Source of the DNA: Schistosoma mansoni
Taxonomy: Eukaryota > Platyhelminthes > Trematoda > Strigeidida > Schistosomatidae
Length of the DNA stretch: 64,000 nt
Direction of reading: 5' to 3'
NCBI RefSeq assembly: GCF_000237925.1
Contig: NC_031495.1
Coordinates: 42,838,200-42,902,199 of the forward strand
The notes under the pieces were generated by a model. That model saw only the letters and a program-made list of their open reading frames with translations. It made no database searches and was not told where the DNA came from. How positions within the stretch are numbered: the first letter of the stretch is position 1; each line of letters opens with the position of its first letter. Below, in pieces: positions 1-13,357 of the stretch. The position numbers were made by a program, and so were the translations under genes.

Positions 1-3000
1 GGATGCATACACCAGTCAGTAATAAAAACTTCATGTTGCGCTTGAGAAATTGCTTTAGCCACAGCTTCCATATAACAAGCCCCATCTATAAACCTTTATT
101 TGTAAGGAAAAAATAAAAAACTTCTATACTATATTATTTAAAGTAGCATTTGTGTTGGTTAATTGAGTTTTGCACTAGAAAATGACGAATAATTTTCGTA
201 AATTGAGTATTTACGGATTGCATTGCAAGCTTCACTCATGGAGGATCTATTGATAGATAACGTTCTGTGACAGTTAACCATTATTTGTGTTAAAAACTTC
301 TCATCCTAATGAAAGTCTGTGTGATCTCGAAAGTGACGTACTCATTTACTAACGCCTGTTACCCCACGTCGAGGAGCATAGGCCCACCACCAGCATTCTC
401 TATCTAACTATGTCCTGGACAATCCTTTCTAGTTCTTCCCAATTACTATTCATCCTTTTCATGTCTGCTTCCAATTCTCGACACAATGTGTTCGTTGTTC
501 TTCAACTTCTACTTTCAATTCAGGACTCTAAGTCAGGGCTTTCCTCGTGATCCAATTTAATGATTTCATCAATGTGTACGTCCTATCCCCCACCAGTGTC
601 TTTTCCTAATTCCCTCTTCAGTTGAGAGTTGTCTTGTTCTCTATCACAGTAGGTCGTTGCTGATGACGTCCGACCAATGGACATTCAGTATCTTGCATAG
701 ACGACTGTTTATAAATACTTGTACTTTCTTGATAATGGTCATGGTAGTTCTCGAAGTTTCAGCTCCGTACAATAGAACTGTCTTGACGTTCGTATTGAAG
801 ATTCTCACTTTGATATTGGTTGACAGTTGTTTTGAGTCCCATATGTTCTTCAACTGTAGGAATGCGGCCATTGCTTTGCCAATCATCGCCTTCACGTCTG
901 CATCGGATCCTCCTTGTTCGTCGATGATGCTACCCGGATACGTGAAGATTTCCACCTCCTCCAGAGTTTCTCCATCAAGTGAAGTTGTGTTGATGTTCTC
1001 CGTGTTGTGTTTGAGGATGTTGCATTTTCCCTTGTGTATGTTGAGGCCTACTTCTTCAGAGGCTGCTGTTACACTAGTTGTCTTCACCTGTATATGTTCG
1101 CGTGTATGAGATAGAAGAGCTAGATTATCTGCAAAGTCCAAATCATCTAGTTGCATCCAAACTGTCCATTGTATTCCGTGCTTCCCCTAACATGTGGAGG
1201 TCTTCATAATCAACCATAGTCAACCTCTGGAAGAAAGAGAAGGGGAGAGTTTAAGCAGTCTTATATGACTCCGGTCCTCACTTGGAATGCATCTGTCAGC
1301 TGTACTCCATGCACAACTTTGCACTGTAGTCCGTCATATGAATTTCAGATGGTGTTGACGATTTTCTCAGTTACTCACACCATAGTGTCGAAGGAGGTTC
1401 TATAAGGTTCTCCTATCCACGCTGTAAAATGCTTTCCCATAGCTATGTACTGCAATTGTTTGGTATATTTCTATACTTTATTCAGACTTTTAACCAATAC
1501 AACCCATTATTTTGGTTATTATGCTTCTTACAAATATAATTTCTTAAGTTTTGAGGAAAAACACTTTAAGAAAGAGTAGACTTTGATTGCTCGATTCCAG
1601 ACATTTGATCGATGAAAGGTTGTTGCGAAACTAATTATATGAAGAGTTGAGCACAAAAAATGGCTATTCAAATCTAGAACTCACTAGTCTTCAGATCACC
1701 ATTAGTAAACTCTTTTCAACAGCACTTTTCATGTTAAATCAAAGCAAATATCATTTTAATTGAGATCATGAACCGATCATCATTAGACCACCATTGAAAA
1801 CCCGTAAGCATTGGATGGCCGTTTCGTCTTAGTTTGTGTTTTCCCATCAGTGTGTATCCATGATCCTACACGCAGGACTCGAACCAGGACCTTCGGTCTT
1901 GCGCGAACGCCTAACCTCTAGACTACTGAGCCGGCATCCAGCGGTGGTAATGTCTAACTTCGACCAATCCACGATATTGCGTGACCAACATCCATTGACT
2001 TAGGTGGATAATGCCTCACAGTCGACACGGTTTAACTTTACGAGACCGAAGGTCTTGGGATCGAGCCCCGCATGTGGGATCTTGGATCCTCACAGCAGTG
2101 GGATCCCAAACTAGGACGAAATGGCCATCCAGTGTTTCCAGGTTTTCAGTGGTTGTCTAACGATGATCGGTTCATGATCTCAGTTAAAACTCATCAATCT
2201 TCACAACCCTATACTGACAAAAATCATTCTGCTGAACTTGCTTAAGCAATAAACTTACATGCATATTTGTGTATCAGACCTCGATGGGGCGTATGATCCA
2301 AAACGATTGTACTGTATGAAATCTCTCGTACCATCTTGGTAAATGTGTGATGAAAGTATTTTGTTCCATTCATTCATTCGATCATTTGATTGACAAATTA
2401 CAACTAACTCGCTTTGATACAAAAACAACATACAAACCCATGTCATTAAATCATTATGAATAATAACGGACCATGATATTTATTAGCTTTCTAACAAAGA
2501 AAAAAATTAAAACGCCTTGTTCTTTTTACAAATGGCCTCAGAGATGTAAGAATTTATATAAATCAGTCCATTGAAACTTTTGAATTTCGCTTAAACTCAT
2601 CAACAAGACATGTAAATCATCGGTGAACAAATCGAGAAAGCCCATAATTTAACTGGGAGGAGGGTACATTCAAATATTCTCTCAAACATCGAATTCTAAA
2701 ATGTCAACGTCTTTTAAAGTTTTTATGCACAAAAAAAGTTACACGTATCAGTTATTGATCTAATGTGCTCAATCGCCGTTTTCACTACAAATTATTTCCA
2801 ATTGATGAAAGCATTTTAAATTATATTATTTTACGTCGAGAATTATCAGAAATACCAAACACAGATGGAATTTCCTTAATTAAGCAAATCTGTGTCTTTA
2901 TTACAGATAGTAAGTGTGACCGAGATAAATATCAGTTAATGATTTATCTTGAATCCATTCGTTATTTTCAGACTGGTAATTGTTTGTTAAAGCTATGAGA

Positions 3001-6000
3001 TAAATACGATGTCATGTTAGTTTATTCACAACAAAATCCGATGCCGATCGGACCATGGTTGCAAATATTTGTAGTCTGTTGGGAATAAAAATTATGACAT
3101 AAATATTCGTTGAAAAGAAGTTCACAAGGACTAAGAGATGAGTTATTATATTCCTAAAATGTAGTAAGCTTTGAAAGTATGGGATTTACAGCCGGTGTAT
3201 GAAAATGGCATGGTCAGTAACGCACAAATTTTCACTGAAATTACCTTATAAATTCCGAAGCTATGAATATGGTAATTGGCTGGCAGAACCAGACATCCAT
3301 TAGTTAGCAATACTTTCATAGGTAGTACTTTAGTATCTTAATAAGAGATAGATTTCTATAGAGACCGAACATTCATTTTCGATATGAAATAGCCTTCTTT
3401 ACATCATTAGCATTTTGCGTGAGATATGCATCATATGGCTATCATCTCACAAATAGCATTTGGTTAGAATACGTTTAGCTCCATACTTCTTCCAAGCTCT
3501 AGTAGATTAAACTGACATCCTCACATGTAGAACGAATAATTTGAATTTTTGAGCTCCTTTAGCTTTTGTTTACTGGTTAAATATCTACGGATTCAGATGG
3601 TTTTCAGAAAAATTTCTCAGGATCAAATAAACGCTTACCCAAGGGAATTATATAGTTTCAGCTGACACTGTCCTGATCGCTCTGCTATCCTTGTTTTAAA
3701 CGCAAAGTTTTGGTCCATCAAGAATATATTACATAAACGCCATGATCGGTTTTTCCCACTGAGTTCAATTGAAAACGCCAGTCTTAGTTTTCCTTTTGCT
3801 GATTTGTCTATATCTTTGGCTTTCACTTTATCTCCATGTTGTTTCATGTATACGAAGTAGCTATCTTTTAAAATGAGCCACCTATCAAAATGAAAGTAAA
3901 TAAATAAGAAAGCGCCATAAATCAACAAAATGAGATTTCACAGTTGAATTCATGAGTCAACTGAAGCTAGACCACCATGGAAAACCTGGAAGCACTGCAA
4001 GGCCGTTTCGTTTTATTGTGGTACTCCTCAGCAGTGTGCATCCATGATCCCTTCTCGCGAGGTTTGAACCCAGGACCTATCAGCCCCGCGCGCAATTTGC
4101 GGAAGTTGCTTAAGTTGTTTGACAGCCCACTAAAACATCTGTGTACGTAGATCAAACATATAAACTTCACAGATAGAATCAGACAGATATTTGGTTGTTT
4201 TCAACGTCAAAGTCGGCTTCAGTGTGAAACCACAGTACTTTTGCATCGGTTATTCTAACTAATGATACACCTTATTCTATCGCTTCATAGTTTCAGCTGT
4301 TAGATTGTGCTAACCTCACGCCTATTTTAGTGTTAATTGTCATCAAATGCTTTCATTAGTAATTTAAGTTTATAGTATTTGCTCACTGATTTGTCGACCT
4401 ACTTGTCCTCTTAATTTTCTGTAACTCAGACCTTAATAATTAAGAACTTGAAATTTTGTTGAGACATATTCTAAAGTTTTCCTGGTTTCTTTTGTGATAC
4501 TTAAAGGTATTTTACTAAGAACAAGTTCAAAACTTCTGGACCTAATAATAATCATTAGTTTTCAAACAACCAGGAATTTAATATCATCTAGATCACCAAA
4601 AGTATCAAATCTGATTTGCTAAATTCCTTGCACTGAAGCACGATGATGTTTTGTCTTTGAAATGTATTTTTGTTTCGGTTTCAATTCTGCCTGCAGAGAG
4701 TTTAGCAAATGAACTTCCTGGTCACCTAATTATCTTTACTTTATTTTAGTTTCACGAGTTTGCCAGACCTAAAAGATATAAGCATGGATAGATGGCTATA
4801 ATTTGGTCATTAATGTCTTCAAAAACTAACTAAATGTTTTAGAAGGACCAAATACATAGTATTAAACTATTGTGTAGTACTGGTTTATGAGGCTGTCGAT
4901 TGTTACTGACTCAAGTAATCAGGTGTGTAATATGTACCATTAGTTGCAACGAATTCCGAGGTCCGGTGCTATCTAGCACTGAAATAGGTTGAAAAAATGA
5001 AGTTGACATAATATTACTTCACAAAGGCGTTGAAGTTTGACATCAGACATGCGGAAATTTGCGAAATTTCTAGTTTTATTTCACATGGCAAACGTAAACC
5101 ATGGTTGAAGAATTCATGTCACCTAATTCGAAATCGGTTGTATTGGCAAAGGTGAACTCACTAATTATCATTCTCTAAATCTTCGGTCTAAATGCTGTTC
5201 CAAACTTTTCATCCACTCAGATTGAACCACTTATTGTACACTTGATTTTCCTCTTAAGTTGATTTCATTATCAGAAATTCCCTACTTTTTATAATTTCAC
5301 ACTACTGCTCCAGGGTGAATACAGAAATCTAAACCGATATAATTTGAGGTTACTTTTATTGTGCTATTTTTCTAAAACCTAACCTCTATGCTCATAGACG
5401 TTATCTTTTATCTGGAAGTTTTAAATTGTAAAATAAGGTAATAAAAACTTCCGGACCTTCCACTTTCACCCTTTATTCACTGTAGGAATGTGTCTACCTC
5501 TAATGAGATAGACCTCCACTATTACCTGAACTAAAACTATCTATCTATACAAAGTGCTGGAAATTAGTTTTTTTGTCAAGTAGATTCCGAAATATGTTGA
5601 ATTTAGGCATGTAATAGCTAACAAATATAACAATAAAATATGTTTCTCAGTGTAAGCTTACTTACCGCTTCTGTAGACAAATTCCTGACACACAACAGCA
5701 CTTATTAAAGTAATTGTAAGACGGCAATTTATTAACACAATCTTCTTTTAATTTCAAACGACCGGAACAGTTTACAAAGGACAAGGGTGATACTTCAAGA
5801 AGTCTGAGCTACAAAATATTTAAAATTTAGTATCATCATTTAAGTCTATGAGGTTGAACATACGTTATAATATAAAAACCAGGGAAGTAATGAAATACTT
5901 CATACGTAATAAGAGATTTTGCAAAGAGTAAAATTTTTTAGGATTGATAGACCTAGATAAATTTCAAGGGGAACTCTCGAACAGGAAAAGAAATCTAAAC

Positions 6001-7920
6001 GTTTACTACAGAGACTAAAACAGCCCCAACTGACATGAATTTCTTCATTTTTTTATTCGATAAATAAGCGACAAATAATGTGTTGTTAATTTATAACCTT
6101 CAGTGCTGAAATACTTTATTGCAAGTAAAAGAAGTTTAGCTTTCACATAGGTGTACTCCAAAACAGGATAATTGTCAGTCCATCGATTTCCGTCCATGTT
6201 TTATATTCACTTCAAAAATGAGGTGTTGAACTCAGATATAACAATCAGTACTGGAAGAATAGAGGAAGTAATAACTTAGTACATGATTTCGAATCCTTTC
6301 TAAAAAAAAATTCACGCCAAAAGTATTTTCCAAAACCCAAATATGAAATTATTTATGGTTTTTCATTTCAATTATAAATCTACTATTTTGATGTAAATAT
6401 AGTTTTTGTATGGAGCATGAATAACTTGTAAACTATTATTCATCTCGGTCGAATCATAAATATAATACTTTTGAGTGTATACGCCGTATTCTCTCTGACA
6501 TGAGAGATGGCACATTAGTGACAAAGAAAGTGTGTATCAGACAGTTTTGGAAATTACTAGTTGGTGAAACAAATTCAGTTCTGCTTCCCCTACTTTTCAC
6601 AGTAAATCAGTAACCCATGTATTCTCTTGACAATTTTTTCATAAGTCGATAATCATAAAATGTCCAACAAATACAGTTGAAACAACTGGCTTTATCCAGG
6701 TGTATAGGGTTACCAAGCATATAATATATAATACGAGTGGTTTGGTGTGAAATAAAATGTCTAGATAACATGAAGCTACCAAAAATGTTGTTGGGGTTTT
6801 ACTAACGCGTATCAATGGAGTAAGAAAGTTATTTTATCGAAGCACTACGAATGTTATACAGCTGAAATGTTCTAAATCGCAGGGAGTTGAAGATTCTTGG
6901 GAAATGTTTAAGTTCCCAGGAGCTTAAAATTTTAAAGTTTGTATTCAGTTAGTTCTAACTTCAGTTTGAAAGGGAAGGGGGATTAGATATCCTGTGTTAA
7001 TCCTAGCAATGGTGATCTCTCAGTTGATCCAATCTCGTTTTGAAATTCTAATCATTTATCGCCTTCCAATTGTGATGAGAATCTACGGAAGTTTTAGTGT
7101 TTGGATTTATTTACATTTAATTACACACAAACTACATTGGGTCCTTGTCATATTAAATGTCTGTGATCATGTATACATTTTCCAATTTGATAGTTGAAAC
7201 AAACCTCGAATTTCAGTCCCAAACATCAAGACAACTTCATTACATGCAAAACTGGAACGATAAACTCACAACAAGATCTGTTTCTCGATATTCTCGTACA
7301 TCAATAATACTCTGAATGTACTTTTCCAACATAACCTAAGATAAACTTTTAAGAATAAGTCTTGTTACCCTGCGATCATATAGTCTCTTATCATTGGCAA
7401 ATTCAAAAGTTGGAGGAAACGGATTGAGTTTTCTGCGGCTATCTTTTCTGTTAAAAGAATATAGGAATATTTTAACTACCTTATATTACTTATAGATAAC
7501 AAAGCTCTCTGTAGCATGAAAGAAGTATGGAAGGATTTTAATTCTGCCAGGGTGCGAAAAACACTCCATTCAAAATCTCCGTGTTTCAATCTTAGCTCGT
7601 ACCTATATAGAGTATGTTTAAAATATATTAGACAACATATACCAACTCTGGTTAGTGAGCACAAGACTGCCATGAGGAAGTTGTTTTCCAGCTAATGACC
7701 CAGTTTTTGATTGCACTTGGCTTCCAGCATCTATTATTATCTGGGATTCGCACGAATGAACAACTTTGATTATAATTGGGGTATTTGGAAGAAACACATT
7801 AGCATTATTATATCGATTTCTTTCATATTTGAGAGTGGAATCCAAACCTACAGAAACATCAGTATTGAATACTGAAAGAAAAAACCAACCTGCTACGTCA
7901 GGAGAACTTATAGTTTCCAT
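1..7920 (-). CDS. PLD1: Phospholipase D (PLD1/2 type), N-terminal part, incomplete at window edge
   Basis: Hydrolyses phosphatidylcholine to phosphatidic acid and choline at membranes (family knowledge). Minus-strand coding exons with matching phases: 7908-7920 (provisional start), 7643-7871, 7480-7602, 7369-7447, 7270-7335, 5666-5808, 3639-3881, 2259-2411 and 1-93 (continues outside); about 380 residues visible. PX domain: YELRLKHGDFEWSVF, then an Arg-rich stretch and VMLEKYIQSIIDVREYRETD. The linker LLEVSPLSFV matches the PLD1 linker. PH domain: RWLILKDSYFVYMK, NIFLMDQNFAFK, then FIQYNRFGSYAP. The last exon holds the entry to the first catalytic half (YMEAVAKAI, HEVFITDW). Both HKD motifs lie beyond the window. 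The PH domain has an extra segment of about 35 residues after YMK. Four introns are 32-40 bp, later ones 1.2-2.2 kb. The first exon rests on a 36-bp intron with a weak donor (gttctc) and could be wrong; more exons may lie upstream. Confidence 0.88.
340..1418 (-). mobile_element. RTE/SR2-like LINE fragment, 3' part, in a PLD intron
   Basis: The minus strand encodes the end of the reverse transcriptase and C-terminal region of a schistosome RTE-like LINE: LDFADNLALLSHTRE, VGLNIHKGK, IDEQGGSDADVKAMIGKA, STNIKVRIFNTNVKTVLLYG. The 3' terminal region near 340-440 is present, and the element is 5'-truncated at about 1,418. The frame is open only in 644-1156. It lies in the PLD intron 94-2258. Bases 788-1,418 are a near-exact reverse complement of 18,929-19,559. 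Confidence 0.85.
1762..1945 (-). mobile_element. tRNA-derived hammerhead-type SINE, minus strand
   Basis: Read on the minus strand it has a tRNA-like head (GCCGGCTCAGTAG, later a B-box-like GTTCGAGTCC), a middle with a degraded hammerhead-like block ending GACGAAACGGCC, and a 3' tail CAATGGTGGTCTAATG like the other family copies near 4.0 and 57.9 kb. It lies in a PLD intron and forms an inverted pair with the copy at 2,035-2,200. Confidence 0.75.
2035..2200 (+). mobile_element. tRNA-derived hammerhead-type SINE, plus strand, 5'-truncated
   Basis: Shows the B-box-like stretch GGGATCGAGCCCCGC, a block with GACGAAATGGCCATCCAGTG and the family tail GGTTTTCAGTGGTTGTCTAA. It faces the copy at 1,762-1,945 with about 90 bp between them, inside the same PLD intron. 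Confidence 0.72.
3950..4100 (-). mobile_element. tRNA-derived hammerhead-type SINE, minus strand
   Basis: Minus strand: B-box-like GGGTTCAAACCTCGCG, then CTGAGGAGTACC, ACGAAACGGCCTTGCAGTGC and the tail CCATGGTGGTCTAGCTTCAG. The hammerhead core CTGAGGA is kept but stem II is altered. It lies at the upstream end of PLD intron 3882-5665. Confidence 0.78.
4101..5665. other. Rest of PLD intron 3882-5665, nothing recognised
   Basis: AT-rich intron DNA. I see no exon-like frame or recognisable repeat. PLD introns 2412-3638 and 5809-7269 likewise hold nothing I can name; short frames there (for example 2,765-2,998 on the plus strand and 6,994-7,197) have no family resemblance. Confidence 0.5.
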
Positions 7921-9380
7921 AACTTTTGACAGCGAAAATAAATTACATATATTGAATAGACGGACGTGTATAAAATTATCAGGTTACTTAAACAAACAAT
8001 TTTCAGTGATGTGTATAGCATATGGACTGACTTGTGGTGGTTCCTGCAGAAAACACTTTGATGAAAGTTTTCTTCCCTTATTAAAGCTTTCATCAACGAA
8101 TTTATTGGTGAGAGCACATAGCAGAGGTAAAAGTGTTCCCGAAATAAATAGTTCTGTTATTCCGTCACATTAATGCTAAACTGTATATTTTCTGAGTGGA
8201 TGGATTCGAGCAAGCATCCACATCATATCACTTCTGGGAACACCATGCCACACATTTCTCACAACCAGTCAGCTTGAATCATATGCTTCTCGACACATCG
8301 ACCGTATTCAAAATTTATCTTAGAATCCTAAAGTTCCTAACTTCCAATTCCAATAGGTTTGATGGTCAATCACAATGATGCTGCAGATAACAACGCTGTC
8401 ATTCACTGAATATCCGTGACACCATTTTGGCGAAACCATGATGAATTTGTTTGATAGTAGACTTTGGACCTCCTTGTACTAGCCACGATAATAATTAGTT
8501 CTTAAACGATAAAGAACTTCGAATGTCCTAGTATAGAAACCATTATCTGTTTTACGAAACGGCTGAAAATCTTACTCGAAAAATAGATGAAGTCTTTGTA
8601 ACCTTACATCACAGTAGTGACTGGAAAGTCATATTTGTAAGGCGATATATACTTGCTAAGTATCAATCAGAGTGTCAGAACCTTAAATAAATCTTAGGTT
8701 GGCTAGCTGAATACAGTATTCCAGGTTAAATCTCACGACAGTGATCTATCTAAGGTAAGTGGACTTTTACTCGGCCCCTTCAAAATCATCTGTTTAGCTA
8801 GAATTCTTCTTCACGTTTGCGGGCTGTTTATCAAAAGCTGAATTGCTTGCTGAATGTCAACATGGTCAATTATAAGTAAATTCGAACTGATCAGTTTCAC
8901 GTGATTATTCGGCATATTCTTCAGTTTTTCCGTACTCTCTCTTCTTATGGTATATTCTATTTGATGTAGGAGATTGCTTTGGTGAGGTCCTATTTTTTTC
9001 CTTGTGGTTGTGATGGAGTGATTCAAAATGGGTATGTGAGGGCAGTGAAATGTCCCTGAGCCTCAGCCAAGCCATCCGGCGGTCGGGTCTCTGAATATCG
9101 AACAGATGGTATATACTGTTGAGCAAGACTTCTAATAACACAACCTACCATTTTAATCTTTATTATTGCATCCTATACTAAGTCATCTTCATTTTCATCG
9201 TTGTCTATGTTAATCAATTGCTGCGAAAATTCGTATCAATTTTGATTAGCATTTAAACTTAGATAATAGGTTCATTCGATAGAACTAACCAATCACCGAC
9301 GAATATATTTAGCTGTCGTGGTTGTATGACAGGCATTAACAGCATGTAAATGCTCCTGTGTAGTATGTCTGTCAAAATAT
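7921..9380. other. Upstream flank of PLD, unassigned frames
   Basis: No gene can be supported. On the minus strand a frame open over about 7,980-8,160 (…LLPLLCALTNKFVDESF…) and overlapping frames at 8,811-9,141 (…HLFDIQRPDRRMAWLRLRD…) have a more protein-like composition than the surroundings. They could be 5' exons of PLD or repeat remnants. I recognise no domain. Confidence 0.35.
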
Positions 9381-9706
9381 TGTAACTTAAATAATTCTCC
9401 AAAATCAATAGCTCACTAAGTGCTAGACATTGGATGCTGACCACTTTGTTTTAAATGGACTTGTTTAACTGAAGGCTTTCGGTCATGCGTCCGTACCAGA
9501 TCACGTTTCGAACCAGCGTGAAACACTGCTCCTACGTTCACTAGCCAGATTAGATGAAACGCTTCTCGATATATTGATAACGTATCAAATGTATCTTTCC
9601 GATCTCCTCGCATCTCACTTCCGATTTCATTTGGTTGGGGAAAGCTTCGTATATAGAAGGTGCCACTGGTAGCAGGTTGTGAAATCAGAATACTAGTCGT
9701 ATCTTC
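9381..9706 (+). repeat. 5' LTR of the gypsy-type fossil
   Basis: Starts TGTA and ends TTCA; nearly identical to 13,358-13,685. The primer-binding-like site follows directly. Confidence 0.88.
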
Positions 9707-12700
9707 AGTGGTGAACCCGACATGATCTGGTACACCAAGCGCATAAACTGTGAGTCTGTTCCTTTTTGTAATTGCATTATTCATTGTTTTTCTTTACTTG
9801 ACCTTTATATATTGTGATATTTTTTTCTCGAGTTTGCATATATACTTTAATTATTTATTTTTCGTTCATCATAATGCTTAATTTTTCACAATGACCGAAC
9901 AGACACCCCGAGTATCTAAGTTAAAATCTATTCCCCCAACCTCGATTCAGTTGACGCCATTTTGGCCTGACAATATGGAGTTCTGATTCTGCTACGCAGA
10001 AGCTGACTTTTGCGGGCACGGAATCACGGACTCGCGCACACGATTCCTCGCGGTCTTTAAGGCGTTACTGCGCGAATTTAACAGGCACGTAACACCTAGT
10101 ATGTTTACTAGTGATGTTCCGGAACCTTACGAAACTCTCAAACGGTCGACTCTAAAACGTGGAGATCTAACTGATCGACAACGGTTAGACCAACTCCTAA
10201 ACAATATCGACCTGCAACATGGTTCCGCGACGGACATGTTGGTAAGGATGAGAGAGGTCATAGGTCAACGAACGTTCGACGATGGCCTATTCAAACAACT
10301 TTTCTTATCCAAACGCCCGAAACAGGTGCAGGCAGTTCTCGTCTCGTTCCAAAACAACGCCATAGACGAACTAGCTGCATCTGCGGATCGAATTTTAGAA
10401 ATTACCAAATCGACAGGCGCTGAGGTTCTTTCCGTCAAGGTAAAACCTCAATAAACCCCGACTGACATAGCCGGACTATGTCACACGCTCGCACGATATC
10501 TTGGATTTCGTAATGATCTTAGTCGGTCAAAACCCCCGCGCAGAAGTGTCTCACTTAGGCGATCTGTCTCCCGGCCACGAGAGACAGAGAATCCCGATTG
10601 GTGCTGGTATCACAACCAGTACGGTAAATCTTCTAGAAATTGCAGGAAGCCCTGCAACTATCCGACCTCAAAATCGAGTGACACGAAAAGCAGTTCGGGA
10701 AACTTCCCAGCCGGCACGCGTTAACGGCAACCGTAGCCGGCGAACACAGCCGTCTGTTATACGTCACGGATGTGACTACGAAAGTTCGCTACCTCGTCGA
10801 CACTGGCGCAGAAGTTAGCGTTCTTCCAGCAAATCCCGACGACAGACTTCGCGAGTCTGTTTTGAGTTTACAGGCGGCAAACGGAAAGCCGATCGCTACG
10901 TACGGTAAAAGGTACGTTTACCTCAACGTGGGTTTACGCAAACCCATTCACTGGATTTCCGTTGTTGCAGATGTTTCTATGCCAATCATTGATACAGACC
11001 TGTTACAATACCACAATCTACTCATCGACACGCGCTCACGAAGGTTAGTAGACGGAAACACTAAGTTATCCGTTTGCGTAACTCCTCTTTCTGGTTGCAG
11101 ATTATCCCCAGTCACAATTAAGCACGCCATAGACACCATATATCAACCATTACTCGAAAAATACTCCGGGATATATCAACCGCAACCTAAATCGCCTTGT
11201 GTAACCAGCAATGTAACACATCACATCATGATTGGCGTCCAACTGGTGATTACCGGCGTCTGAATGCTAATACCATTCCCGATCGTTACCCGTTGCCTCA
11301 CATTCACGATTTGACAGCTACCTTGAAAGGTACAACTGTCTTTTCGAAAATCGACTTAGTTAAGGCTTACAACCAAATACCTATGGCAACCGACGACATA
11401 CCAAAAACCGCCATTATAACTCCTTTCGGCCTCTACGAATTTCTACGAATGCCTTTCGGCCTAAGAAATGCCGCCCAAACCATCCAAAGGTTTATAGACG
11501 ATGTCTTCCGAGGTCTCAACTTCGTACATGCGTATGTTGATGACTGCCTCATAGCAAGTCCGGACAGGGAATCGCATCTCAAGCATCTGGACATTGTTTT
11601 CGATCGACTCCTAAGGCATGGCATTACTGTAAACATTCAGAAATGCCAAGTCGGAACAAACTCTTTAGACTTCTTAGGACACACCATTGATGCTCAAAGC
11701 ATCCGACCCCTTAGAAGCAAAGTGACGGCCATTCTGGATTACCCAGAACCGACCACGATTAAGCAGTTGAAAACTTTTAACGGCCTTGTAAGTTTCTACA
11801 GACGGTTCATACCGAATTGCGCATCCCTTATGAAACCGTTAACCGACCAACTTCGTGGGAATGCGAAATCAATTAGTCTAGACGACACCGCTCGAAAAGC
11901 ATTCTTCACAGTTAAGGAACATATCGTTAAGGCAACCCTGCTTGCGCATCAAGACACTCAAGCGCCCATTAGTATCGCCGTAGACGCATCCGACTCAGCA
12001 ATCGGAGGAGTCTCACAACAATGGGTTAACAACTCTTGACAACCTTTAGGATTTCTCTCGAGACGGTTGCTAGACGCAGAATCTAGGTATAGCACGTTCG
12101 GTAGGGAACTCCTAGCTATGTATTGTGCTGTACGGCATTTCCAACATTCCATCGAAGGAAGAGAATTCACTCTTTTTACCGATCACAAACCGCTTACCTT
12201 CTTTTTAAGTTCATCTTCAGATAAGTACTTACCCCGCGAGTCTCGACAACTCGACTACACTTTGCCGTTTACTTCAGACATACAACACATTTCTGGAGCA
12301 AACAATGTAGTCGCAGACGCTTTGTCTCGAATAAGTTCCTTGAACAGTTTCCAGAGAATCGGCCTTCTTAAAGTCGCTCAGCTTCAAGAAGAGGGCACTG
12401 ATCTTCAGCACGAGTTATCATCGACAACTCTTAAACTACGTATTAAGCAGATGGGAACAGGTAAGGAAACCTTACTTTGCGACACATCTACAGGTAGGGA
12501 TCGTCCAATCGTACCAAAACACTATCGACGCAACGTCTTCAATACGTTGCACAATCTTTCTCATCCAGGTGTTCGTGCAACAATCAAGCTTATAGTCGAT
12601 AAGAACGGCACGAACGATAGCATCAGTATCGATCGCTTAAAAGCAGCCTACTGAGAAGGAAACCCTAGCTAGGTCGAATTTCCTTCGGTACAATCAAACG

Positions 12701-13357
12701 ATACGGCTCCTACACTTGTAGCACCCCATACGACAGCCGACACACCTGGATACTTCGTCAACGTTGAAAGATATACTCAAGTCAACGCGTTCTGGAAGGA
12801 GAGTAAGATTTCCAGAACCTCTAAACGACTATTGCATGTAGGACACAAACTTAATCTCGAATTAACTTTTCATTATTTATTATAGGAAACAATTTTTTAA
12901 TATGCTTATTTTAATATATTTATTTCAAAAAAAACATTTTTATACTTATGAGCGTATTCATATTTTTTTATGTAAAGAAACCAAAAAACATTTTTTTCTA
13001 ATCGCTTTTACGCTGTCGCAAGCGTATTAGTTCATATATATTTTTTTCCGCTCACCTTTTGTCCTTACGCAAGTGCGTGTATTTTCGACATGCACTTACA
13101 TGTTCCATTTTTTTTCTTTTCCAGGACGGCTGGATAAGAACGACAAAGTTTCACAAGGAACGGAAATTTTCATTGTACTTTGTTTCCCTATTACTATGTT
13201 GTGCATTATGGTCTCAGTGTAAGGAAAGACGACCAGACGCTGCTAAACATAGCAAGCCATCAGAAGAGTGTTTACCAATGACAAACTCGTTGGTTTTGAA
13301 CTTCTGGCTAGTCATGTCTTAGGGGCATCACTACCTCACTAGGGGGGGGGAGTGATC

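Noticed and set aside
657-1109. 150-codon plus-strand frame
   Set aside because: Antisense shadow of the LINE reverse transcriptase; the same shadow appears at 19,238-19,552 on the other strand.
7766-8173. 135-codon plus-strand frame
   Set aside because: It is antisense to the PLD exon 7643-7871 and has no family match.
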